A stretch of DNA of 64,000 nucleotides from Methylobacterium aquaticum (GCF_016804325.1 NZ_CP043627.1:1935001-1999000); one strand, 5' to 3'; shown: positions 34,967 through 45,368, counted from the stretch's first letter. A program made the numbers and translations. The notes: generated from the letters alone by a model not told the origin.

Positions 34967-36793
34967 ATGGCCAGGACCGTCACGACATCTGCCGGCAAGA
35001 AGGCCGCCGGCAACAAGGCTGCTCCCACCGGCAAGGCTGCTCCCACCGGGAAGACGGCAGCCAAGAAGGCCGCTACCAAGAGGGCGCCCGGCCGGCAGGT
35101 CTCGCCCGGGCGATCCGCCGAAGCGATCGCCGCGGACGGGGATGCGATGTCCCGCACGCTCCTGACCGTCCTCGCCGACCAGCTCGCCGAGGCCGTGCGG
35201 TCCGGCGCGCCCGCCGCGCCCGTCCCGGGCATGATGGCCGAGTTCGTCTCCCTCGACGGCGCCCCGGAGGCCCTGTTCGATCTCCTGATGGAGCAGGGCC
35301 GCAGGAAGCGGCGCGACGACGACCGCTGCACGGCCCTTCTGATGCTGCTCGGCAGCGCCCTCGGCGAGGCCCGGATGGCCGTCGAGGCGGAGCCGGGAGG
35401 CGCGGCCGCGGTAACCCTCCTGACGCTGTTCGAGCGCCTGGAAGAGGCCGCCGAGACCGGCACGCTGCCGCCCGACCTCCTCCTCGGCATCGCCCATCAA
35501 TTCGTCGCGGCCCGGCTGCCCCTGCCCGAATCGATGCGCGATCTGATCGCCGGGGCTGCCCTGGACTCGGTGGAGGGCGCGGAGCCGCCAACCCCGGAGG
35601 AGATGGCGGCCGATTTCGCGCAGGCCGCCGAGGCGATGGATCACGACCCGTTCCTGATCCACGGGCAGTTCGCCGAGCAGTTCGCGGTCTTCCCCGACGC
35701 GGTCCGCATCGTGTCGGTCGGCATCATGATCGACTCGGACGTGCCGGCGATGCGTGAGGCGGCACTGGGCTGGCTCCTCGATCCGGACCGGGAGATCGCC
35801 CGGGCCGTGGCGGAGCGCCTCGTCGCGGCCGCACGGAAGGGGCAGGTCTCGGCGGTGAGCGCCGGCCGGCTCGCCGCGATGCGCCCCTGGCTGCCGGATG
35901 AGCTCCAGGAGCCCGTCGGTGCCGCGATCGCGGCCTGCCGCGAGCGGGGCGGGACCTTGCGGCCGGCCGAAGGCTCCGCGCCGGCGCGCGTCGTACGCTT
36001 CATTGCCACCGGCTGCGACGGCGGTGGGGCACAGAGCGTCTTCGCACTGGTGGACGAGACCGACCGGCACGTCTTCGCCGCTCTTCTGATGAAGCACGGC
36101 CATGGCCTGCGCGAGGCGATGCTGCAGGACGATCTCGGTCGCCAGGGCGCGGCCCAGTTCCTCGGCGAGGTCGCGCGGACCATCGACTGTGTCGATACCT
36201 CGCCGGATTTCGTCCGCGACCTGATCGCCCATGGCCTCGCCACCGGCCTGGCGGGGGGCGAGCCGCCGCCCTTCGAATTGCTGCGATTTCTCGACGCCGT
36301 CGGCCTGCCGCCGATCGCCCCGGCGCGGCTGGAGGCCGGCGCGATCGTGGCGCAGCTCCTCGACGGGCTGCCGGAGGAGCGCCGCTCGGAGGCGGCGACC
36401 AAGGCGGCACTCGCCGCCTCGGCGACCTGGGCGAAGGCCTATCACTTCCCGGCCAGCTGGTTCGAGACCGACATGGCGACGATCGTCGCCACGACGCTCA
36501 CCGCCGGCCGCAAGAAGCAGGGCGCGGTGCTCACCCGGATCGTCGGTCCGCGGCGGTCGCATTGGGGCGAGCAGCTCGCCTGGATCGCCAAGGCGGTCAA
36601 GGGTGGAGCGGAACGGGGTGGGGCGGACGGCGGGACCATGGTCGGGCGCAGCCGGCGCAAGCTGCCGGCCTCCGAGGCCTGGATCGATCTCGCCCTCGTC
36701 GCCCGGGCGTTCCTGGACGAGACGCCGATCGAGGACATCCCGCTCGCCGCCGAGATCGCCCGGCAGACCCTGTCGGCGCAGCGGCACTGGTGA
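34967..36793 (+). CDS. Unknown 608-residue protein with histone H1-like basic tail
   Basis: The first 45 residues are a lysine/alanine/proline tail (AGKKAAGNKAAPTGKAAP, then TGKTAAKKAATKRAPGR) resembling histone H1-like bacterial tails that bind nucleic acid. The remaining ~560 residues are acidic, helix-rich and lack membrane segments. HEAT-like helices are visible near residue 260 (MREAALGWLLDPDREIARAVAERLV), then a cysteine/glycine stretch FIATGCDGGGAQ. I cannot assign a family. GAGG lies eight bases before the ATG. It is monocistronic, between a small exported protein and an aldehyde dehydrogenase operon. The tail suggests DNA or polyanion binding, but that is inference. Confidence 0.7.
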   Translation: MARTVTTSAGKKAAGNKAAPTGKAAPTGKTAAKKAATKRAPGRQVSPGRSAEAIAADGDAMSRTLLTVLADQLAEAVRSGAPAAPVPGMMAEFVSLDGAPEALFDLLMEQGRRKRRDDDRCTALLMLLGSALGEARMAVEAEPGGAAAVTLLTLFERLEEAAETGTLPPDLLLGIAHQFVAARLPLPESMRDLIAGAALDSVEGAEPPTPEEMAADFAQAAEAMDHDPFLIHGQFAEQFAVFPDAVRIVSVGIMIDSDVPAMREAALGWLLDPDREIARAVAERLVAAARKGQVSAVSAGRLAAMRPWLPDELQEPVGAAIAACRERGGTLRPAEGSAPARVVRFIATGCDGGGAQSVFALVDETDRHVFAALLMKHGHGLREAMLQDDLGRQGAAQFLGEVARTIDCVDTSPDFVRDLIAHGLATGLAGGEPPPFELLRFLDAVGLPPIAPARLEAGAIVAQLLDGLPEERRSEAATKAALAASATWAKAYHFPASWFETDMATIVATTLTAGRKKQGAVLTRIVGPRRSHWGEQLAWIAKAVKGGAERGGADGGTMVGRSRRKLPASEAWIDLALVARAFLDETPIEDIPLAAEIARQTLSAQRHW

Positions 36794-36930
36794 CGGTGCG
36801 CGCCATATCCCTTTCCTATCGCGCGCGCCCGTCGATCGTATTGGAATCCCTCCTCACGGCGCGGTAACACCGCGCCCAAGAGTTGGCCGGCCGCCCCGAA
36901 TGGCGGCCGGCCGCCACGGGAGGAAGACGC

Positions 36931-38367
36931 ATGAACGCCCACCAGCACTTCATCGGCGGCGCCTGGATCGGCAGCGAGGCGAGCCTGCCGGTGCTCAACC
37001 CGTCGCACGGCCAGGAGATGGCCCGCATCGCCCGCGGCGGCGCCAAGGAGATCGACGACGCCGTCAAGGCCGGCCACGCCGCCATGGACGGCGAGTGGGG
37101 CCGGCTCGACGCCGCCTCCCGCGGCCGGCTGATGCTGAAGCTCGCCGAGCTGATCCGCCGCGACGCCGAGATCCTGGCGAAGATGGAGAGCGAGGATGTC
37201 GGCAAGCCGATGACGCTCGCCCGCAACGACGCCCAGGTCTGCGCCCGCTACTTCGAGTATTACGGCGGCGCCGCCGACAAGGTGCACGGCGACACGATCC
37301 CGTTCCAGAACGGCTTCACCGTGATGACCGTCTACGAGCCGCACGGCGTCGTCGGCGTGATCGTGCCGTGGAACTATCCGCTCCAGATGACCGGCCGCTC
37401 GGTCGCCCCGGCGCTCGCCATGGGCAACGCTGTGGTGCTCAAGCCCGCCGAGGACACCTCGCTCTCGGCGCTGCACCTGGCGAAGCTCGCCGCCGAGGCC
37501 GGCTTCCCGGCCGGCAGCCTCAACGTGGTCACCGGCCTCGGCGAGGAGGCGGGCGCGGCTCTCGCCTCGCACAAGGGCATCCACCACATCAGCTTCACCG
37601 GCTCGCGCGAGGTCGGCACCCTGATCCAGACGGCGGCCGCCAAGAACACGATTCCGGTGACGCTCGAGCTCGGCGGCAAGTCGCCCCAGGTCGTCTTCGC
37701 CGATGCCGACCTGTCGGAGGCCGGCACCGTCATCGTCAAGGCGATCACCCAGAATGCCGGCCAGACCTGCTCGGCGGGCTCGCGCGTGGTGATCGAGGAC
37801 ACGATCTACGACAGCTTCACCGCCGACCTCGCCAAGCGCTTCAAGGACCTGCGGGTCGGCTCGGGCGAGCAGGACCTCGATCTCGGCCCCGTGGTCAATG
37901 CCAAGCAGTGCGAGCGGGTGCAGGGCTACATCGATCTGGCCCGCCGCGACGGCCTGACCATCCTGGCCGAGGGCGAACTCGGCACCAACGTGCCGGGGGA
38001 GGGCTACTACGTCCGCCCGACCCTGATCGGCGACGTGCCGCCGGACCACCGCCTGGCGCAGGAAGAGATCTTCGGGCCGGTCCTGGTGGCGATCCGGGTG
38101 CGCGACGAGGCCGAGGCGCTGAAGGTGGCCAACGGCACCGAGTACGGGCTCGCCGCCGGCATCTGGACCCAGGATCTCGGCAAGGCCCTGCGCCTGTCGA
38201 AGGGCATCAAGTCGGGCCAGGTCTTCGTCAACAATTACGGCGCGGGCGGCGGCGTCGAACTGCCCTTCGGCGGCGTGAAGGGCTCGGGCCACGGCCGCGA
38301 GAAGGGCTTCGAGGCCCTGTACGGCTTCGGCTCGATGAAGATGATCGCGATCAAGCACGGGGTCTGA
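36931..38367 (+). CDS. Aldehyde dehydrogenase family protein
   Basis: A 478-residue NAD-dependent aldehyde dehydrogenase. Motifs are VPWNYPLQM for cofactor binding, ELGGKSPQ with general-base glutamate 246, and NAGQTCSAGSR with catalytic cysteine 280. The start at 36931 follows GGGAGGAAG. It is paired with a class III CoA-transferase gene five bases downstream, which suggests a catabolic pathway in which an aldehyde is oxidised and the acid activated by CoA transfer. It is clearly distinct from the aldehyde dehydrogenase at 22721-24250. Confidence 0.88.
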   Translation: MNAHQHFIGGAWIGSEASLPVLNPSHGQEMARIARGGAKEIDDAVKAGHAAMDGEWGRLDAASRGRLMLKLAELIRRDAEILAKMESEDVGKPMTLARNDAQVCARYFEYYGGAADKVHGDTIPFQNGFTVMTVYEPHGVVGVIVPWNYPLQMTGRSVAPALAMGNAVVLKPAEDTSLSALHLAKLAAEAGFPAGSLNVVTGLGEEAGAALASHKGIHHISFTGSREVGTLIQTAAAKNTIPVTLELGGKSPQVVFADADLSEAGTVIVKAITQNAGQTCSAGSRVVIEDTIYDSFTADLAKRFKDLRVGSGEQDLDLGPVVNAKQCERVQGYIDLARRDGLTILAEGELGTNVPGEGYYVRPTLIGDVPPDHRLAQEEIFGPVLVAIRVRDEAEALKVANGTEYGLAAGIWTQDLGKALRLSKGIKSGQVFVNNYGAGGGVELPFGGVKGSGHGREKGFEALYGFGSMKMIAIKHGV

Positions 38368-38372
38368 CGATC

Positions 38373-39527
38373 ATGGCTGCGGGGACTTCGGCGGCGGGGA
38401 GTGGGGTGAGGCCGCTCGAGGGCCTCACCGTGGTGGCGCTCGAGCAGGCGGTGGCGGCACCCTACTGCTCTTCGCGCCTGGCCGATGCGGGCGCCCGCGT
38501 CATCAAGATCGAGCGGCCCGAGGGCGATTTCGCCCGCGGCTACGACGCGTCGGTGAACGGCTTGGCGAGCTACTTCGTCTGGCTCAACCGCGGCAAGGAG
38601 AGCCTGGTCGCCGACATCAAGGACCCGGGCGACGCCAGGCTCCTGCACGCGGTGCTGGAAAAGGCCGACGTGTTCATCCAGAACCTCGCGCCGGGCGCCG
38701 CCGCCCGGGCGGGTTTCGGCTCGGACGAGCTGCGCGCCCGCTACCCCCGGCTCATCACCGTGGACGTGACCGGCTATGGCGCGGGGCATTCCTACTCGGA
38801 CATGAAGGCCTACGACCTGCTGGTCCAGGCCGAGAGCGGGCTTGCCGAGATCACCGGCCATCCCGCCGGTCCCGGCCGGGTCGGGGTGTCGGTCTGCGAC
38901 ATCGCCTGCGGCATGGCGGCCCACGCCGCGGTGCTGGAAGCCTTGATCGCCCGCGGCATCACCGGCGAGGGGACCAAGCTCGAGGTCAGCCTGTTCGACG
39001 GCATGGCCGACTGGATGAACGTGCCGCTGCTCTACTTCGAGGGCACCGGCCGGGCGCCGCAGCGGGTGGGCCTGGCCCACCCGTCGATCTGCCCCTACGG
39101 CGCCTTCCCGACCCGGGACGGGGCCCTGGTGCTGATCTCGATCCAGAACGAGCGCGAATGGGCGAAGTTCTGCACGTCGTTCCTGCGCCAGCCCGACCTT
39201 CCCGCGCGGGCGGGCTTCGAGAGCAACAACGCCCGGGTGGCGAACCGGCCCGCGGTCGACGCGGTGGTGGCGCAGGCCTTCGCCGCGTTGAGCCGCGACG
39301 AGGCGGCGGATCGGTTGCGCGCGGCCGGCACCGCCTTCGGCTTCGTCAACGGGCTCTCCGACCTCGTCTCGCATCCGGCACTCAGGCGGGTGACGGTGGA
39401 GACCCATGCCGGCCCGGCCTCGATCGTCGCGCCGCCGGCCTTGCGGAACGGGCAGGCGCCGGTGCTCGGCCGGGTGCCGGGGATCGGCGAGCACAGCGAG
39501 GCGATCCGGCGGGAGTTTGCGGCGTAG
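38373..39527 (+). CDS. CaiB/BaiF family III CoA-transferase
   Basis: A 384-residue family III CoA-transferase. The N-terminal LEGLTVVALEQAVAAPYCSSRLADAGARVIKIERPEGD (in overlapping segments) is the CoA-binding signature. KAYDLLVQAESG carries the catalytic aspartate near residue 148, which forms the aspartyl-CoA anhydride. The ending IGEHSEAIRREFAA is typical. It starts five bases after the aldehyde dehydrogenase stop and is surely co-transcribed with it. The acyl substrate is not known. A family A palindrome follows. Confidence 0.88.
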   Translation: MAAGTSAAGSGVRPLEGLTVVALEQAVAAPYCSSRLADAGARVIKIERPEGDFARGYDASVNGLASYFVWLNRGKESLVADIKDPGDARLLHAVLEKADVFIQNLAPGAAARAGFGSDELRARYPRLITVDVTGYGAGHSYSDMKAYDLLVQAESGLAEITGHPAGPGRVGVSVCDIACGMAAHAAVLEALIARGITGEGTKLEVSLFDGMADWMNVPLLYFEGTGRAPQRVGLAHPSICPYGAFPTRDGALVLISIQNEREWAKFCTSFLRQPDLPARAGFESNNARVANRPAVDAVVAQAFAALSRDEAADRLRAAGTAFGFVNGLSDLVSHPALRRVTVETHAGPASIVAPPALRNGQAPVLGRVPGIGEHSEAIRREFAA

Positions 39528-39557
39528 CTTCGCTCTCACGTTGACTAGTGGAGCACT

Positions 39558-39709
39558 CACCCCTCTCCCGTGTGGGAGAGGGGCTGGGGGTGAGGGTGCT
39601 ACGGTTCAGAATTGATCTCGACCGTGAAGCTACCAGCACGACGCTCAGCGTCTCATCCTGAAGCGTATCACCCTCACCCCTACCCCTCTCCCACACGGGA
39701 GAGGGGATC
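39558..39709. repeat. Intergenic palindromic element, family A (copy 3)
   Basis: Arms CCCTCTCCCGTGTGGGAGAG (39561-39580) and CTCTCCCACACGGGAGAGGG (about 39686-39705), with the GGGGTGAGGGTG extensions. It lies between two co-directional genes, the CoA-transferase and the fumarase, where it could end or attenuate transcription. Confidence 0.85.
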
Positions 39710-39766
39710 CCGCGCTCTGCAAATAAAAGGTGCGGTAAATCCTGTAACCATTTCGGGAGGACCACC

Positions 39767-41277
39767 ATGGCCACCATCCGCGAAGACGACCTGGTCGCCT
39801 CCATCGCCGACGCCCTGCAATTCATCTCGTACTATCACCCGGCGGACTACATCCAGAACCTCGCCGAGGCCTGGCGGCGCGAGGAGAGCCCGGCGGCGCG
39901 GGATGCGATGGCGCAGATCCTGGTCAATTCCCGCATGGCCGCCTTCGGCCGGCGGCCGATCTGCCAGGATACCGGCACGGCGCAGATCTTCATGAAGGTC
40001 GGGCTCGGCGCCCGCATCGTGTCGAACCGCTCGCTCCAGGAGATCGTCGACGAGGGCGTGCGCCGCGCCTGGCGCGAGGAGCGCAACCCGCTGCGGGCCT
40101 CGGTGGTCTCCGAACCCCTCTTCGGCCGCCGCAACACCGGCGACAACGCACCGGCCATGCTCCATGTCGAGATGGTGGCCGGCGAGCATGTCGAGGTCCA
40201 CGTCGCCGCGAAGGGCGGCGGGTCGGAGAACAAGGCGAAGTTCGCCGCCCTCAACCCGAGCGATTCCGTCGCCGACTGGGTGGTGCGCACCGTCGAGACG
40301 CTGGGGCCGGCTGGTGCCCGCCCGGCATGCTCGGCATCGGCGTCGGCGGCTCGCCCGAGAAGGCGATGACGCTCGCCAAGCTCTCGCTCCTCGATCCGAT
40401 CGACCTGCCGCAGATCCGCGCCCGCGGGCCGTCCTCGAAGGAGGAAGAGCTGCGCCTCGAGATCTTCGAGCGGGTCAATGCGCTGGGTATCGGCGCGCAG
40501 GGGCTCGGCGGGCTCACCACCGTGCTGGATGTGAAGCTCAAGACCTTCCCGGTCCACGCCGCCTCGCTCCCCGTCGGCCTGATCCCGCAATGCGCCGCCG
40601 ACCGGCACGCCCATTTCACCCTCGACGGCAGCGGGCCCGCGGTCTTCACCCCGCCCTCCCTCGATCTCTGGCCCCAGGACATCAGCGTGGCCACGGCCGC
40701 GGGGCGGCGGGTCGATCTCGACCAGCTGACCCGCGAGGAGGTCGCGACCTGGCGCGCCGGCGAGACCCTGCTGCTCTCGGGCCGCCTGCTCACCGGGCGC
40801 GATGCGGCGCACCTGCGCCTGACCCGGATGCTGGCGGCGGGCGAGGCCCTGCCGGTCGATCTGCGCGACCGGGCGATCTATTATGTCGGCCCGGTCGATG
40901 CGGTCGGCGACGAGGCGGTGGGGCCGGCCGGCCCGACCACCGCGACCCGGATGGACAAGTTCCTGGAGCCGATCCTGTCGCAGACCGGCCTCCTGGTGAT
41001 GGTCGGCAAGGCCGAGCGCGGTCCCGCCGCCGTCGGGACCATCGCTCGCCACGGCGCGGCCTACCTGATCGCGGTCGGGGGCGCCGCCTACCTCGTCTCG
41101 AAGGCGATCAAGTCGGCGCGGGTGCTCGCCTTCGACGATCTCGGCATGGAGGCGATCCACGAATTCATCGTCGAGGACATGCCGGTCACGGTCGCGGTGG
41201 ACGCCGCCGGCACCTCGGTGCATCGCGACGGCCCGGCCCGCTGGCGCCGCCCGGTGCGGGAGATGGCGCCGGCCTGA
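39767..41277 (+). pseudogene. fumA: Class I (Fe-S) fumarate hydratase, broken by one missing base
   Basis: Two overlapping frames together encode a full-length class I fumarase (about 503 residues), which hydrates fumarate to malate in the TCA cycle. Part one (39767 onward) has ICQDTGTAQIF with cluster cysteine 66 and KGGGSENKAKFAAL. Part two has MLGIGVGGSPEKAM, GPTTATRMDKF and GKAERGP. The break is in the G-run at 40303-40306: adding one G gives LGAGWCPPGMLGIG, restoring the second cluster cysteine exactly where the family has it. As read, neither half would be active. A sequencing deletion is the simplest explanation. The start follows GGGAGGACCACC. Confidence 0.85.
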
Positions 41278-41322
41278 GACGCTTGTTCTCGAAAGTGCAG
41301 GGCTTTCCAAGAAAAGGAATGG

Positions 41323-41509
41323 CGCGGGTTCCCCCTCCCCCCTCTGCGGGGGAAGGTGCCCGGCGGAGCCGGGTGGGAGAGGGGAACCACGCTTCCGGTA
41401 AACACTGAGCCGTTCTGAAGGGCGCTCTCTGGATCAGCGTCGCGCCGCCCCTCTCCCGGCCTGCTCCGCAGGCCACCCTCCCCCGCGGAGGGGGGAGGGG
41501 AAACCCGCG
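41323..41509. repeat. Intergenic palindromic element, family A subtype 2 (copy 4)
   Basis: Ends GCGCGGGTT and AACCCGCGA pair, enclosing CCCCCTCCCCCCTCTGCGGG and CCCGCGGAGGGGGGAGGGG. Inner arms are GCCGGGTGGGAGAGGGG and CCCCTCTCCCGGCCTGC. It fills the junction between the convergent fumarase and HdeD genes. The copy at 55490 has the same design. Confidence 0.8.
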
Positions 41510-41527
41510 ATACCGGTCACCGGTCGC

Positions 41528-42178
41528 TCACGCCCGCCGCATCGCCCCACCCGTCCCGACATGCCGGCTGCGCAGCCGGAAGGCGAGGACCAGCATGAAG
41601 GCCCCGAAGGCGATGGCGTAGCCGCCCATCCAGTAGGTCAGGACGAGGAGCGACAGGGCCGGGCTGGCGATCAGCGCGATCGCGAACAGGACCGAGAGCG
41701 CGCCGCCGATCCCCAGCCACCAGCGGCCGTGGTCGAGGTGGAGCCGGAAGGCCGCGGCGATCATCAGCGCGCCGGTCACCAGCGCCCAGGCGGCGATGAG
41801 GTAGACGAAGGCGACGAGCGCACTGCCCGGCATCAGGAAGGCGATCACGCCGACCAGGATGTTGAGCAGGCCGGCCGCCAGGAGATAGCCCCAGCGCTCG
41901 TGCCTTTCCGCCGCCCGGACCGCGGCCACGATCTCGGTGATGCCGTCGACCAGCATGTAGGCCGAGAAGAAGATCACCAGGGTCAGCAGGGTAGCGCCGG
42001 GCGCGATGAGCGCGATGATCCCGAACAGGATCGCGAAGGCGCCGCGCAGGGCGATCAGCCACCAGTTGCGGGCGAGCACCGCGCTCATCGCGTTCAGCCG
42101 GGCGAGCGGATCGATCGTGCTGCCGTAAGGGGAGGCGCCGTCAGGCATCCTGTTCGGAAGGGGTGAAGCGGTACTCAT
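41528..42178 (-). CDS. HdeD family membrane protein
   Basis: A 216-residue inner-membrane protein with six hydrophobic segments arranged as three hairpins, the DUF308/HdeD architecture. Motifs include ARNWWLIALRGAFAILFGI and the repeated GLLNILVGVIAFLMPG and GGALSVLFAIALIASP. HdeD is tied to acid resistance and stress in enterobacteria; the alphaproteobacterial role is less clear. GGAGG lies upstream of the ATG, and a perfect EcfG-type promoter lies at 42231-42255. It is convergent with the fumarase gene. Confidence 0.88.
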   Translation of the reverse strand: MSTASPLPNRMPDGASPYGSTIDPLARLNAMSAVLARNWWLIALRGAFAILFGIIALIAPGATLLTLVIFFSAYMLVDGITEIVAAVRAAERHERWGYLLAAGLLNILVGVIAFLMPGSALVAFVYLIAAWALVTGALMIAAAFRLHLDHGRWWLGIGGALSVLFAIALIASPALSLLVLTYWMGGYAIAFGAFMLVLAFRLRSRHVGTGGAMRRA

Positions 42179-42230
42179 GCGATCATCCTCCGGTCACGAG
42201 GGCCGCCAAGGTCCGGCCTTGCACGGAGTG

Positions 42231-42255
42231 AACGTGGATGAATCGCGGCCGTTCC
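42231..42255 (-). promoter_or_regulatory. EcfG-type (general stress) promoter of hdeD
   Basis: On the minus strand GGAAC (42255-42251), exactly 16 bases, then CGTT (42234-42231): a perfect consensus match. It is 53 bases upstream of the HdeD start, in the correct direction. The rest of the 42179-42480 intergenic stretch shows nothing else I can defend; the HlyD-type gene's promoter should be here. Confidence 0.75.
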
Positions 42256-42480
42256 GTTAGCTTTTGGTAACCTTACGTTTCTGCAAATCCGGCTTGCCTG
42301 CCTCGCCCTGCTTCGGGCCGGTTCTCGCGCCCCACGGCCTGCGAGCCCGGATCATCCCGGCGCCTGCCCTGCTTTTTTGCCGCGCTGCGGAACCGACGCG
42401 TTCGCGGCGGCGTCTTCCATGCCGAGGCGGGCGCCTTGCAGGTTCGCCGGGTTTTCGATCCCGCGCGTGGAAATCACCAC

Positions 42481-43763
42481 ATGTTGCACGATCAGTCCGG
42501 GGCGGAGGCTCCCGCGGAACGGGCCGCGTCGGTGCCCGCTGCGGCGCGGGGCGACGAGGCGCAGGCCGAGAACACGCGCGCCCTGCGCGACAACACCCGT
42601 GCCCTGCGCGAGCACATGCCGCAGGACGAGGCCGCCGACGACAAGTCCGACGGGACCGGGCGGGGCGACGAGGAAGGCGAGGGTTCGGGCAAGGACTCGG
42701 GCAAGAACTCAGGCAAGGATCCGGACAAGAAGAAGCCGAGCATCATCCGCCGCCACCCGCTCTGGTTCGTGCTCGGTGCCGTGCTGCTCCTCGTCGCGGG
42801 TGCGGCCGGTTACTGGTACTGGCTGACCTCCGTGCATCCCTACGAGAGCACCGACGACGCCTTCGTCGATGCGCGTCAGTTCGCGGTGGCGCCGAAGGTC
42901 TCGGGTTACATCACCGCCGTACCCGTGACCGACAACCAGCATGTCGAGCCCGGCGCGGTGCTGTTCCAGATCGACAAGCGCGACTACGACGTGGCGCTCC
43001 AGCAGGCCCAGGCCCAGGTCCAGGCGGCGCAGGCCCAGATCCAGGGCTTCGAGGCGCAGATCCAGGCGCAACAGGGCAGCATCCAGGAGGCCAAGGCCCA
43101 GGTCGAGCAAGCCAAGGCGGCCTTGCAATTCGCCAAGCAGGATGCCGCCCGCTACCAGGACCTCGCCCAGCGCGGCGCGGGCTCGGTTCAGCAATCGCAG
43201 CAATCGACCTCGAACCTGCAGCAGCAGCAGGCGAGTTTCGATCGCGCCAACGCTGCCGTCACGGTGGCGCAGCGCCAGATCGGCTCGCTCCAGGCGCAGA
43301 AGGCCGGCGCCGAGGCGAGCCTGGCGCAGGCCCGGGCGCAGGTGGCGCAGGCCAGGCTCAACCTCGCCTACACGACGATCACCACCGCCCAATCCGGCCG
43401 GGTGGTGCGGCTCACCGGCGCCGTCGGGCAGTTCGCGCAAGCGGGACAGGCGCTCGGCATGTTCGTGCCGGACGACATCTGGGTCACGGCGAACTTCAAG
43501 GAGACCCAGATCACCGACATGCGGCCCGGCCAGAATGTCGACATCGAGATCGATGCCTATCCGGAGCGCAAAATCACTGGAAAAGTCGCCTCGGTGCAGC
43601 CGGGCTCCGGCACCGCCTTCAGCCTGCTGCCGGCGGAGAACGCCACCGGCAACTACGTCAAGGTGGTGCAGCGCGTGCCCGTGAAGATCACGGTCGAGGA
43701 CTGGCCGAAGGACGTCTCGATCGGCCCGGCATGTCGATCGTGCCGACGGTGCGGGTCCGCTGA
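42481..43763 (+). pseudogene. HlyD/EmrA-type membrane fusion protein, 3' end frameshifted
   Basis: About 427 residues once the frame is repaired. There is a long disordered acidic/lysine N-terminal tail (about 1-80), one membrane helix (PLWFVLGAVLLLVAGAAGYWYW, seen near residue 95), a biotinyl-lipoyl-like domain (ESTDDAFVDARQFAVAPKVSG), a glutamine-rich coiled coil (about 175-290) and a beta-barrel with DDIWVTANFKETQ. It links an inner-membrane exporter to an outer-membrane channel. In the run CCC at 43725-43727 one C seems missing: adding it gives GPGMSIVPTVRVR followed by a stop at 43763, the usual EmrA ending. As read, the frame runs on into the MFS gene, a false fusion. Confidence 0.8.
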
Positions 43764-43773
43764 GGGGTTTGCC

Positions 43774-45368
43774 GTGAGCGGTCAGAACCCTGCCGACAGC
43801 GCCGCCGGCGACCACAATCCCTGGATCATCGCCATGGTGGTGGCGCTCGCCACCTTCATGGAGGTGCTCGACACCACCATCGCCAACGTCGCCCTGCGCT
43901 ACATCGCCGGCGGGCTGGCGGTCGGTCCCGACGAGGCGGCCTGGGTGGTGACGAGCTACCTCGTCGCCAACGCGATCGTGCTCACCGCGTCGAGCTTCCT
44001 CGCCAAGCGCTACGGGCGCAAGGCCTTCTTCATGGCGGCGATCGCGCTGTTCACCGTCTCGTCGGTGCTGTGCGGCCTCGCCTGGAGCCTCGAATCGCTG
44101 CTGTTCTTCCGGATCCTCCAGGGGCTCGGCGGCGGCGGCATGGCGCCGCTGGCGCAGTCGATCCTGGCGGATTCCTTCCCGCCGGAGAAGCGCGGCCAGG
44201 CCTTCGCCCTCTACGGCGTCGCGATCGTGGTCGCGCCCGTCGTCGGCCCGACCCTCGGTGGCTGGCTCTCCGACCAGTATTCCTGGCACTGGTGCTTCCT
44301 CATCAACGCACCCGTCGGCGTGATCGCCCTGTTCCTGGTCTGGTGGATGGTCCAGGACCCGAAATCGGCGGTCGAGGAGCGGAAGCGCCTGCGCCGCGAG
44401 GGCGTGCGCTTCGACATTGTCGGCTTCATCCTGGTGGCGACCTTCCTCGGCTCGCTCGAGGTCGTCCTCGACGAGGGCCAGCGCAAGGACTGGTTCGGCT
44501 CGAACCTGATCGTGGTCTTCGCCTGCCTGATGGTGGCGTCGTTCGTCGCGATGATTCCCTGGGAGCTGAACCACAAGAACCCGGTCATCGACCTGCGCCT
44601 GCTGGGCCAGCGCCAGTTCGGCTCGTGCTTCCTGGTGATGCTCGCCACCGGCGCCATCCTGATCGCCACGACGCAGTTCCTGCCGCAGCTGCTCCAGGAT
44701 TACTTCGGCTACACCGCGACCTGGGCCGGCCTGGCCTTGTCCCCCGGCGGCATCGTCACCGCGATGATGATGTTCGTGGTCGGCCGCCTCTCGGGCTTCA
44801 TCCAGCCGAAATACCTGATCGCGACGGGGGCCACCATCATCGCCTTCGCGATGTATGACCTCACTAACCTCTACGGCGATCTGAATTTCGGCTTCTTCGT
44901 CTGGTCGCGGATCTATATCGGCATCGGCCTGCCGATGATCTTCCTGTCGATCACCTCCGCCTCCTACGAGGGGATCGCCAAGGACCAGACCGACCAGGCC
45001 TCGGCGCTGATCAACGTCGCCCGCAACGTCGGCGGCTCGATGGGCGTGTCGCTGGCGCAGAACATCCTGGCCTACCGCCAGCAATTCCACACCAGCCGGC
45101 TGGTCGAGCACGTCGTGCCGTCGGAACCCGCCTACAAGGAGACCCTGAGGGCCGCGACCCAGTTCTTCGCCACCCGCGGCGCCAGCACGGTCGATGCGCA
45201 GAACCAGGCCATCGCCTGGATCGGCCAGCAGGTCCGGACCCAGTCGGCGTTCCTGGCCTATATCGACGTGTTCTGGGCGCTCGCCATCGTCTCGGCCTGC
45301 GCGGTGCCGCTGGCGATGATCCTCAAGAACGTGAAGCGCGGCGGCGACGCCCCGGTCGGGGGCATTGA
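43774..45368 (+). CDS. MFS drug exporter, DHA2 (EmrB/QacA) type
   Basis: A 14-helix major facilitator of the EmrB type, which exports hydrophobic drugs with the HlyD-type partner just upstream. Motif C-like and DHA2 signatures are visible: ATFMEVLDTTIANVALRYI, GPTLGGWLSDQYSWHWCF and SFLAKRYGRKAF. The start is a GTG at 43774 with GAGGGG seven bases upstream. As read, the frame overruns to 46275, antisense to the next gene. One extra G in the run at 45358-45362 would give GDAPVGGH and a stop at 45368 after 531 residues, the family length. I therefore end the gene at 45368. Confidence 0.82.

Noticed and set aside
42481..45368. A genuine HlyD-MFS fusion transporter
   Set aside because: The repaired HlyD end and the MFS GTG start with its own GAGGGG ribosome site match two separate proteins; the fusion depends on one missing C.
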